Below, piece after piece: positions 1 through 10,422 of a stretch of DNA of 30,000 nucleotides. Each line of letters opens with the position of its first letter. Position 1 is the stretch's first letter. The stretch covers positions 18,038,346 through 18,068,345 of the forward strand of contig NC_135555.1 in the NCBI RefSeq assembly GCF_964340395.1. Direction: 5' to 3'. This DNA comes from Glandiceps talaboti. Lineage: Eukaryota; Hemichordata; Enteropneusta; Spengelidae. The notes beneath the pieces were generated by a model. The model did not search any database, was not told the DNA's origin, and saw only the letters and a list, made by a program, of their open reading frames with translations. A program made the translations under genes and the position numbers.

Positions 1-105
1 TCCATTGTGACAATGACTGGTGTATACCTGAATCATTGAAATGTGATGGTACCAAACACTGCAGTGATAATACGGATGAGACATGCTCATCATCATCATC
101 TTCAG
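1..105 (+). CDS. Gene A LDLa exon (5'-truncated by window)
   Basis: Reading frame starts at base 3 (CAT TGT GAC AAT GAC TGG). The acidic Asp/Glu cluster after the fifth Cys (SDNTDE) is the calcium-binding signature of LDLa modules. The exon ends with one base of a Gly/Asp codon, phase 1, as in gene B 14220-14354. Confidence 0.85.
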
Positions 106-147
106 GTGAGCTCAAAAAACCATTGAATCCGGAGATGTTATGCTATT

Positions 148-238
<91 letters not shown>

Positions 239-300
239 GGACAGACAGACAGACAGACAGACACACACACACACACACACACACACCAACATACACATAC

Positions 301-343
<43 letters not shown>

Positions 344-818
344 CACACACACACACACAGGCTGTCAGGCAGACACACACACACGTGTCATGTATGTATT
401 TTTAGAGATTTCGATTTCAAATATACATCATTCTATTTTCTACATTACAGACTCATCAACCGTTATCATAGTAATCGTCGTTATTTTCATCTTCCTCCTC
501 GTTTCTCTCCCTACAATCGGTGCTATTGTCGGTGCTGTGAAGAAAAGCTGTGCCAAGCCATCATCTCCAGCACCAAAACCAACCACATCGACAGCTAGAC
601 AGGCAAAGCCGGCTGATGGCGTCGCTGTTTCGGCTACCCCAGCCTACATGCAACGTCCCATTGGCGAGGTGGGTGGAAGCTATAACCCGGCTTACCCTAC
701 ATCCTACGGTCCCGAAAAACCCTACGACCCTACCTATCCGACGATGGGTGAGGGCGACAATCCACCTGGCCTTCCAGCTGAATATGGTGGCAATACAACC
801 ACCACGCGTCACACGTAA
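1..818 (+). CDS. Gene A (3' part): LDLa - transmembrane - cytoplasmic tail, joined exons 1-105 and 451-818
   Basis: This is the 3' end of a CUB/LDLa single-pass membrane protein whose upstream exons lie outside the window. Seen: exon 1-105 carries most of an LDLa module (CDNDWCIPES, KCDG, HCSDNTDE), ends in a Ser-rich linker and splices in phase 1 at gtgag (106). Exon 451-818 follows acattacag and encodes a Val/Ile-rich transmembrane helix, a basic stop-transfer with a juxtamembrane Cys (KKSCAKP), and a Pro/Tyr-rich tail ending PAEYGGN..., stop TAA at 816-818. The last two exons of gene B match this closely in order, phase and sequence, so A and B are recent duplicates. By analogy A should also have three CUB domains upstream. 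Role inferred only: cell-surface receptor or co-receptor. Confidence 0.85.
150..358 (+). repeat. Compound microsatellite (AG)n-(ACAG)n-(AC)n-(ACAG)n-(AC)n in the last intron of gene A
   Basis: About 88 bases of AG repeats (150-237) are followed by alternating blocks of ACAG and AC repeats to 358. It fills most of the 345-base intron 106-450. That intron is a multiple of three and contains no stop codon in the reading frame of the flanking exons. Confidence 0.95.
451..818 (+). CDS. Gene A terminal exon: transmembrane helix and Pro/Tyr-rich tail
   Basis: The split codon (G105 + AC451) gives Asp. The helix runs about VIIVIVVIFIFLLVSL plus following small residues, then KKSCAKP. The tail carries repeated Y-P pairs (NPAYP, PTYPT) and the PPGLPAEYGGN end shared with gene B. 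It ends at TAA 816-818. Confidence 0.85.
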
Positions 819-2214
819 TACAAACAAAGCAACTTTATCTAAAGTACATTGCAACATTTCTTGTATTTGAGAGATATCAATGTCCTATCTTTTCTTGTCT
901 TTTAACTTATTTGTATATACTATTAGAATTTGTAAATTATGTACACATGTCAATATCCAAACGAAATCGAAAAAACACATTTTAAAAAGTTAGAAAGCAC
1001 ATAAGCACATTTTATTTTATTTAGGGTATTATATATATAGCGACATATACGTGATAGTGATTCCGAGGTCAAAGGTCACGATAATAATTTACAAGACAAG
1101 ATATGAATATATATAATTATCCATATCATGACATACATGTTCATTTACATAAATTTAAGGCAAATTGTGTCTAAAACGTCCTTCAAATCCTACGACCACA
1201 TGGCTTCTGATCACATGGCTTCTCGCAAGCCAGAGCACATATCATATTCCTGCTGAAGCATCAAGGCGGTGCTTGGATTATGCCGTAAAAGAGGTCGTGT
1301 TTTACGACGATGGACACACTTGAACAAAATGACACATTTTTTTTTCTCAAGAATCAGTCTTATTTTGTTTGTTTTCTATACCTGAATGTCGTTAGTGTAA
1401 AGGTAAATCCGGGCACCATTGTTTTCCAAAAAAATCAAAAATATCATATATTTATAGAATGTCCGTCCTAAAAGAATGTATTTTTAAAATAAGTGAGTGA
1501 AAAAGTTGGAAGTCGTCAGAAAAAAAATATTTTGTAGTTTATTGTGAGAAGGGATACTTGATATGACCTAACAGAAAACGTTATTCAAATTCTTTAAAAC
1601 CTAAATTAGTAAATCATTAATCATTTTTAATTCATAGTGACACTAATATTTCATAAATTTTGGCATGTAGATGAGGTCTAAATTGCTAAAACTTACGAAC
1701 TCGTATACGACTTGTCAAACTCAAAGAGTCACGTGATGTGGCCACAGTCATATTATAGAATATGACTACGACACAGCATTTAGAGAATATAATCTAATGT
1801 TGATCCTAAATGACGCCCTCTATTGGGGAATTTTGTAAATAAGGCGATGGTAAGCTTAGAATCATCAAATAACGATTTTTTACATCGAAAATAAGAAACC
1901 CCTGTTAGCAAGTGAAATAAAAAGCATTAATCTATTCACAGTGTACTTCAACCTTTCAAAAGAATCATAGCTTTCCTTGGAGGAATAATTGGTTATATTT
2001 TCGATTACTTATTTAGGGTGTTTCAAAAAAACTAATAAATGTGTTTTTTTAAAAGTAGTATATTTTCACTTCTCGTGAGGTTTACCTGTAAAAGCAATGC
2101 AAGTATGTCAAGTGTGCGGGTGGATGTGTGTGTGTCTGTGTGTGCTTGTGAACATGCGCACGCAACATGAAAAGATTGTGTGCATCGTTAAAGTTGTGCC
2201 AGGGATAAGTATGT
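819..2214. other. Gene-free 3' flank of gene A
   Basis: AT-rich DNA without convincing coding potential. It must hold the 3' UTR of gene A. No AATAAA lies close to the stop; the first on the + strand is at 1916-1921, about 1.1 kb downstream, so the true polyadenylation site is unresolved. A small perfect 9-bp hairpin (AGTCATATT/AATATGACT) sits at 1748-1769. Confidence 0.5.
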
Positions 2215-2438
2215 ATGTGTATTTTGAACTTTTTGTTTTCCTTTTTGTTTTTTTTTGGTTTGTTTGTTTGTTGTTGTTGTTGTTCTTTGTTTGTTTGTTT
2301 GTTTTGGGGGGTTGTTGTTTTTTGTTTGTTTGTTTTTTTTGTTTGTTTTTTTTGGGTTTTTTTGGGTTTTTTTGGTGTGTTTTTGTTTTTGTTTTTTGTT
2401 GGTTTTTTTGTTTGTTTGTTTTGTTGGGGGGGGGGGGT
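2215..2438 (+). repeat. T/G-rich low-complexity tract (TTTG, TTG, T-runs, G12)
   Basis: A strand-asymmetric tract almost free of A and C, made of TTTG and TTG repeats and T runs, ending in 12 consecutive G at 2426-2437. Long open frames on both strands here are artefacts of the skewed composition. Confidence 0.9.
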
Positions 2439-2579
2439 ATTTGGCCTCATATGGTTTGATATGATAAGTAAAACGAATAAAGCGCTTTTGGTATCATGTA
2501 TTATTGTCTATAATTCAGACATGGAGTACTCTTGTTAATGCATATACTCATTAAGAAAAGTTGCTCCAGATAACAACTA

Positions 2580-2913
2580 TTAAAACCGCACTAGCTCCAA
2601 CTGGAAAAGTTTTTTTCGAAATGCTTTGTAAGGTGTAATGACTTGTAATATTGCACATCTTGAATAGTGTTGTATCCCCTGTGGATAAACGTACGCGTGT
2701 TTTTGTAGCTGTATACATAATATGTCAAATTGAATAGATTTATGGGACCGCACCATAATATTAGAGCCCTCAATAGCGATCACGATTTCTGATCTGTTTC
2801 TGTACTGATTAATATGTACTATGATGTGACAGTCTAATTATTGGTATTTTAACCATTTGCAGAGGATATAGAGGTTGTCTGATCGGAAAATTATACTCCG
2901 GCTACAGTTTTAA
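2580..2913 (+). mobile_element. MITE-like element, TTAA-flanked, copy 1
   Basis: Bounded by TTAA at 2580-2583 and 2910-2913. The left end reads AAACCGCACTAGCTCC after the TTAA. A second copy lies at 26356-26712 in the same orientation and shares long blocks: TCTAATTATTGG followed by a TTTTA block, CTGATCG..AAA, TATACTCC/AATACTCC, and the GATAAACG/GAGTAAACG region. The right end of copy 2, reverse complemented, restates GCACTAGCT, so the family has inverted terminal repeats. TTAA target sites are typical of piggyBac-type elements. There is no coding capacity. Confidence 0.7.
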
Positions 2914-4665
2914 CAAGGTGACAGATTCAAAACCACGATTTTGCTTAAGATTTAATTAACTTGTCATTACGTGCACTACCTCTAGATAATCATGACCACT
3001 AATCTCACGTAACAGATACAAAGTCTTTTTATAAGAAAATGACCATTTTAGTGAATATATCTATGGTTACTTTAAAATTAACTGCCCACGTTGTAGCTAG
3101 TGTACACATACAGTTACTGTGCGGTGTTTGGTTCGTGTTTAGTATTATATGTATGTATATGTGTTGATTGATAGTGTTTGGCTGTCAGAGTACTTAATTA
3201 GCCATAACGGTAGACAGTAAATTATTTCACAACGGATCGCCTCTTCCTTTTGTGTATATTTAGGTCGTATACACACACGAAGGATACACATTACGACCTT
3301 TACAGACGCCATGATGAATTAAGCCAATTGGTGGTCAACGTGTAAGGTAGGTAGGTAGGTAGGTAGGATATAAGTCGACTTGTAGAAATGGTGCTGATTC
3401 TGTAAAAGTTTAGGAACTCGATAAAAGTGGTTAATTGCTAGTATTACAATCTTACTCTACCATCCTGCAACACTGTATTGCCACTGTTGTTATTTTAGTA
3501 GAGAGATAGCAGCAGTTTGATTGTATTTGGTGCCTCCAAACCTACCTCTTTAATGTTCTAATCAAGAGAAATTCTGACTATCAAAATCACACTCGCTCTT
3601 ACTCAAATGACTCCTAACTTTCAAGCTTTGCTCACTTTTTTTTCTTATTAGGGTACCAAATTGGAAATTGAACGTCCCACCTTTATCCGATAAACTAAAA
3701 ATTTGAACAATTTTAAGAGAAATTAGAACAGTTTTGTTTTTGGAAATCATTTAATTCCAGTGTTTCCGTTGTAAGTACTTGTATTTATGTATCGTTCTAG
3801 TGATTCATTGTAAATTTACAGTCTGTGTTGTGTATATGTTTTGGTTATTTGTAATGTTTTTAGTAACTTGTTGTTATTGTGAGGACCCTGCAAGAAAGTA
3901 AAATGCACAAGCTAAGGGACCGTTCCCTAGGTCTAATTTGGTTCAAAATATTTCATGATCCCCCCTTCTTCAAACGATCAGAATTTACAACTTAAGGACC
4001 TCCTTTCGCACCGTCAATTCTTGTAGTACCCTCTTCGTTTTCTCCTCATGGCCCCATGCTGTTGATTCTTCTAGTTCAGTTAAATGTAGCGAAAGTGGCG
4101 AAAGACATGTCCAACACACAAGTGATAGGTGGAAATATTCAGTATAATTGAGTCGAGAACTGAATATAGTCAGATGTTAATCGAAGTGAATATTTTGGCA
4201 CTTGGCAGTTAGAGTTGCACAAGATGAGTTTACAAGCTAAGTTTTGCTGAAGTGAAAATGCATAAAACAACATTCCAGTATAAGATGTGCATTCAGTGTT
4301 AATGTTAAATATTTCCGTACATTACTTTTGTCTTCTGGCATTGCTAGAACAATATTATTACATAGTAGGGATTTCCTGAACATTGCTTGGTACGTATCAT
4401 ACATTACGTCAACAGGTCAGTTATGAGTTATATCTTAAAAACGAGGTTTGAATTCGGTCAATTTTGCCAGCTGAAATAATGACTATTTTCCCCTCCATGT
4501 GACCATTACAAACATGAAATATTGTGTATCAATAGCTTTTTGCACGACATAAACTTCGTTGGCTGCACCTGCTAGGGGTTGGCCTTGACCTGAAAAGTCT
4601 AGACTAGACTGCCGTGGTGCCTCTTGCGAAACAATAACAGATGCAATTTATATGTGTTTTTTCAG
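2914..4665. other. Intergenic region between genes A and B
   Basis: No gene is seen. It includes a short GGTA array (3346-3368) and otherwise AT-rich unique-looking DNA. The promoter of gene B should lie in or near this region, but no convincing TATA/initiator pair was recognised. Confidence 0.5.
3346..3368 (+). repeat. (GGTA)n microsatellite
   Basis: About six tandem GGTA units in intergenic DNA. Confidence 0.85.
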
Positions 4666-4666
4666 A
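4654..4666 (+). promoter_or_regulatory. Possible 3' splice site of a 5' UTR intron of gene B
   Basis: GTGTTTTTTCAG followed by AATTACG lies 35 bases before the chosen ATG of gene B and looks like a strong acceptor. It suggests an upstream non-coding exon that was not located. Transcript data would decide. Confidence 0.3.
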
Positions 4667-4700
4667 ATTACGTTTACAGTTTCGCGACAAGATAACTAAA

Positions 4701-4749
4701 ATGACTTCTCACTGGATATTTCTTGTTATAGTGATGAAGACATACTTGG
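4701..4749 (+). CDS. Gene B exon 1: start and signal peptide
   Basis: ATG 4701 opens MTSHWIFLVIVMKTYLG, a short hydrophobic signal-like segment, and the exon ends in phase 1 at ggtaagt. An in-frame upstream ATG at 4641 exists, but the stretch between lies across the likely acceptor at 4665 and would bury the hydrophobic core, so 4701 is preferred. The 3.5-kb intron that follows weakens certainty that this is the true first coding exon. Confidence 0.65.
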
Positions 4750-6513
4750 GTAAGTCTCGTCATTTGCCATTTGTCAAACTATACAACGTGCTGGTCGAGA
4801 ATAGTGGATTTGTCAAACTTTACTAGGTTGTCATTGGCAACAGATATTTTTTGTATTGTCTGCATTTATTTATGAAATGTGCTTTGACCCAATCAACTGT
4901 TGCTAGTACAGAGTTGTTAATAGTAATCACTTTTAAAACTATTAAACCTATCGAAATTCTAATTGTAAAACCGCTAATTGTAAAAGTTGGGATGTGTTGT
5001 TTGTTTTACGAATTGTGCATACGAGCGCAGTTTGATGCACAATTCAAGTCAGTAATGATATGACATTCACTGTACAATTACAGTCACTTGTTAGCTAAGA
5101 TTCGATTCAGTGATGGTCCTAGTACAAAGCGTTCGCATTATTAGGTATGTATAAGTATTCTGATAGTGTTGTCACCATTCACTGCATCCTAATTCAATAC
5201 ATTGTAGTATAGGGTGCAGTTACCGTAATGAAAATCGATCAATCATCAATCAATCAATCAAAACATTTATAAAGCGCCTGGATCCAGGGCACAGTAATGC
5301 TCAGCGGCGCTGAACAAGTAACCCAGTAGGATTTAGCTAAACTTAAGTTTATAAACAAAGCTGAGTCTTGATGTAATTTCTTGAATTTATCACGAGTGGG
5401 AGAATAGCGAGGTTCAACAGGTAGACTGTTCCATATTCGTGGGGCAGCACAGGAAGTTGTACATTCACCATATGATTTCAGTTTACGTTGAGGGATGAGC
5501 AGTACACCTTTTGTCACCGGAGTGAAGTATACGAGGAGCGGGTTTAGTCATAAAACAGCTAAGATCCGATAGGCAACTACGTGTGATTATTACCAATACT
5601 TCTGTTACCGATGACATTTTCATCGTTTTTATAGTAAATTACATATTTTGACCATCGTGTGCCCTACTTTAATTGAAAGTTCAGTAAACTTTACTCGGGG
5701 TCATGAAAGTAGGTCGCCACACATGAATTCTTAGGACGTCACTTTAGAAAACAAGATATTTCGCTCATAACTAGAATTTATAATGATCATTTATCAATGT
5801 TATTGAGAATGGTCACATGACCTTCTCAAAACTGTATATGGTTTGCATTAATTATATAGCCATTTACAGTCGTTACGTAAATTTGTACTTTAATGACAAT
5901 AACTGGGATGGGAAGACAATATTTGGAGAGCAAGAAGAGCGTAGCACTTCCAGAGAGAGACAAGTGAACAAAACAGATGCTAAATGCTCTTTTATCCTTA
6001 TTGTGTTTACTCCGGTTTTGGATATAAATCTTTGTGATGTTTACTAAACTAATTCCCTAAAGTTGAAGTGATCGTGTGTACACATGGTGATGTGATAGTG
6101 ATTCTTTGTTTAGCTACCTGATCTATCCAAATTGTATTCTGTTGTGAACTGGTAAACATTGTGGTCTGATCTCTTGATGCGTGAAACAATCCTGGCTCCA
6201 GTGTTCTGAGCATGATCTAGGTGTATAATGTCTTTACATGATAAATCATACAAAAAGGGGTAATTACAGTAATCCGGTTTTGACGAAATGAAGGCATTGA
6301 CAAGTTTCAAGATTCCTTTGTGAGCTAGTGAAAATGATGAATATATTGATGTGAATCTTAACCCACAAGTGTCTGGTAAATAGTGCACAAATTAAAACTG
6401 TGGGAGCCTTCAGTAATTACAATGGGGTGGGGGATTAGGGGGTATAGTAGGTCAGGTTTTGCGGAATCGGTTCTCAGGGTAGGGTCATATTTTCGAGAAA
6501 GGTATTAGGGGAG

Positions 6514-6552
<39 letters not shown>

Positions 6553-9500
6553 GAAACCATTTTCTAAAAATCGGCTGGCTCAATTGTAATGAAATTTGGG
6601 CTATATAATCTTTAGGGTAATAGCTAGACCTGATTAGTTTTGAGCCAGATCTGTTAATGTTTAATTAGAGAAATTTGCATATTAATGAAATCAACTAATT
6701 ATGCAATATCTTAAGACTGCATACTTCAATTTCAATACAATTTAGAATATTTCCTTAAACATAACAACATACATTTGTCCTATAAAATTTGTTGATGTAT
6801 CTTACTGCGTTAATGAATATTTTGCATAATTAATTATTTTTGGTAATTAGGCTATATCTTAAGAATATATACTTCAAATTCAACATAATTTAGTACATAC
6901 GTTAACCATAAGAAAACACAAATGTCCTATCAATTTTGTTGATGCACCGTACAGTGTTAATGAATAATTTGCATAATTAATGATTTTCGGTAATTAGGCT
7001 ATATCTTAAGAAAACATACTTCGATTCCAATATAATTCAGTACACACGTTAACCATAACAATTGCATATGTCCTGTAAAGCTTGTTGGTGTACCTTTCAG
7101 TGTTAATGAATAATTTGCATAATTAATGATTCTTGGTAATTAGGCTATATTTTACGACTGCATGCTTCAATTTCAATATAATTCAGTACATACATTAACC
7201 ATAACAAATTGTATATGTCCTATAAAGTTAGTTGATGTACCTTACAGTGTTAATGAATAATTTGCATAATTAATGATTTTCGGTAATTAGGCTATATCTT
7301 AAGAATACATACTTCAATTCCAATATAATTCAGTACACACGTTAACCATAACAATTGCATATGTCCTGTAAAACTTGTTGGTGTACCTGTCAGTGTTAAT
7401 GAATAATTTGCATAATTAATGATTCTTGGTAATTAGGCTATATCTTACGACTGCATGCTTCAATTTCAATATAATTCAGTACATACATTAACCATAACAA
7501 ATTGTATATGTCCTATAAAGTTAGTTGATGTACCTTACAGTGTTAATGAATAATTTGCATAATTAATGATTTTCGGTAATTAGGCTATATCTTAAGACTG
7601 CATTAAGCAGTATCATACACTCTTACATACATTAACCTAAGAAAGCACGCTTGTCTAAAAAACAAAGCCTGTTACCATAGTTTTTTAGTTAAATGAGTTA
7701 TTTGCATAATTAGCGATTCCCTTACGGGAGGCATTCAGTTTAAATTTGGTACTTTAACTCATTACATTGTCTAACTTTGCGTTCTGTTGTAAGACTTAAT
7801 TTATCATTCCACTCCTGTCACATCGGTTAGGGTTAGGGCTAGTTTTACCGTATCAATCAAATCGCTGCTGACAACTATGCAGTGAATCTATTGCCAGTTA
7901 AGATGTGAGGAGACTGACGGTTCCATTGGAGTAAAACGGGGACAGTTGGGTAAGATTATGATCCCGGTCTCGATGTACTCAATCTAGTCTTTTGGGAGTT
8001 CTGGCCTTTAGATAGATCAATGGGATCCAAAAACAGGTATTGAATAAAATACAGTGCAATCACACAAATTCAAATTGATGGTAGTGGGGAATAACCAATG
8101 CCCTTCTTCTTTAACACGGGGCCTGGGTCTTCAGAAAATGTTCCACGTTAGGTTTTGGGGTGCAAGAAAAGGAGGTGTTTTGATTGTTTTTGTTGTTTTT
8201 CATATCTGTACGAGTTTTTTGTCGTTACAGTTCAAACAACACTGGGTACCTGTGGTGGAGACTTTACAGGATCTACAGGAGAAGTATCTTCTCCAAATTA
8301 TCCAAATGTTTACAATAATGGCGAAACATGCACTTACACAATAACGGTCAGTTTGAACTCTCAAATAATGGTAAGTTTTAAGTTATGTGACATATATCTA
8401 ATATACAAAGAAAAGTCAAAATGAAAACATATATATAAATATTTGATGAAATTGAGGAAAGTAAAATAAACGTGTAGGAACCAAACCAACATCAGTGAAT
8501 TCTGATCAGAGTGCTCTGACCACCTACTACCTTACTCTAACGCGTCAACTTGTCGATTCAGTCCATACAATAGACCTGGCATTTGCCAGGTGAGAAGACA
8601 ACTATTTAACCTTTAACCTTTCAACCTAAGGATCAAATGACATTTTTATGGCAAGATAGTGAAGGCACTCATCCAGATATTTTAAATGAAATGAAATACT
8701 GAGTGGAATGAAATGACAGAATGAATGAAACATGCCGTTTCATGATGGAACATGCCATTTAAGAATGAGACTTTTCATTGTGAGAATTCAAAGTCACTTT
8801 GAATACCTCACGATACACTATCGGGCTACTTAGATGGGAGTTAGAAATTATTGAACATTGCTATCAAGGATTATATAGACTTAACTCTGAAAATACATGC
8901 TATGAGAACTCCAACACATCTCTGTTCCCATCCCACCCTACCCATATTCCCAGTGCCCAATGGTCATGACTGGAATATTGATGATGCCCTCGCCCACGTC
9001 ATGACCACCATCCCTCCGGTGGGCAATAAATTCTGATATTGCCCTTGCAATATAAAACTAACACTTTTTCCAAGTAGGATAATGCAAAGTGCAATAATTG
9101 CATGACATATAATGAAAAGTCGAATTTTCAAATAGAATGTTGAGTTCTCAACTTGAATGTTGAATACTCGAATGTCGAATTCTCAATGAAATGTTGAATT
9201 CAAAAATAAAATATTGAATTCTCATATGTCGAATTCTCAAATGAAATTTTGAGTTCTCAAATGAAATGTTGAATTCTCAAATGTCAAATTCTCAAATGAA
9301 GTTTTGAGTTTTCAAATGGAATGTTGAATTCTCAAATGTAATAGGCGAATATTGCATTGTAAACTTGAATGTAGTATTTTTGGCCTTGATCTATATGACT
9401 GGAAACCACAGTAAGGGTTGATATCAAACTGATGTTTCTCAATCAATATTGTTTGTCTCGTAGTTGGAGTTCAACTATTTTGAAACAGAATTACTCAGTG

Positions 9501-10363
9501 ACTATGTATATCTATATAATGGAAATGCCGCCATTCAAGAACAACTTATTGATAGATACTCTGGTACCACCAAACCACCAGTTATATTTTCATCTGGATA
9601 TACTCTGCTACTCGTGTTTAACGCAGACGGCTCATCCGTATATGTTGGTTTCTACGCAAAGTACAGCACGATACAAAATGAAAATACAATAGGGCAATGC
9701 GGAGGGCCATACACGTCATCTACTGGTGTTATTACATCTCCGTTATACCCGAAAGATTATGATGGTTACGAAGACTGTTCACATTCAATATCAACAAGTG
9801 CCGGCAACGTTATTGAGGTAATTCGACTATACAATATCGTATCAGAGCGCCATCTTCAACATTATATTATGAATGACCAGAGTAGTCATTAAGATTTAAA
9901 GTAATGATTGTTTCCATTACTATTATGAATCCCAGTTTATTTCCCATAAGGGGAGTTTATGTTTGTTAAAACTATTTAGGTATGTTTCTTCTGTACGTAG
10001 GTTGGTCGGTCGGTCTCTCTCTCTGTCTCTCTTTTAATACAATAGCTAGGACGCACTGCGCATCTTTCTTATATGAATCAACATAACTAAAGAAAACAGG
10101 CTTCAAAAATAATTCGACTTCGAATATGCAGAGGTAGTAGTTGACTACACGTATTCTGTACACTTTGTTGCTGTAGCTGTTAATTTCAATAATATTAATT
10201 TGCATAATTAAAAATATAACCTAATCATTACTTTTGCAAATGGCATATTAAAATGTATTAGATGTTTACTAAAATCTAATCTGTTCATGCCATTACCATA
10301 AGGAGGATAAGTAGCAAATTTCAAAGAAATGATAAAGTGGTTTTGAGATATTGTGTACACAGA

Positions 10364-10422
<59 letters not shown>

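Noticed and set aside
112-598. Open frames of Ser-Leu, Arg-Glu and Thr-His repeats on both strands
   Set aside because: They are translations of AG, AC and ACAG microsatellites; only the flanking LDLa and TM exons are coding.
2082-2538. Several long open frames in the T/G-rich tract
   Set aside because: Low-complexity composition without stops explains them; residues are almost only Phe, Val, Leu, Cys and Gly, or Lys, Asn, Thr and Gln.
3260-3300. AGGTCGTA ... TACGACCT short palindrome
   Set aside because: Eight-base arms are expected by chance in this length of sequence.
6811-7690. Nucleosome-phasing function for the 146/147-bp monomers
   Set aside because: The period match is suggestive, but similar lengths are common in satellites; there is no sequence evidence of function.
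7825-7839. GGTTAGGGTTAGGGC resembles telomere repeat
   Set aside because: Two units only, inside an intron; no array.
9972-10205. Minus-strand open frame near the inverted pearl-like copy
   Set aside because: It lies within the repeat-derived region and shows no protein motif.
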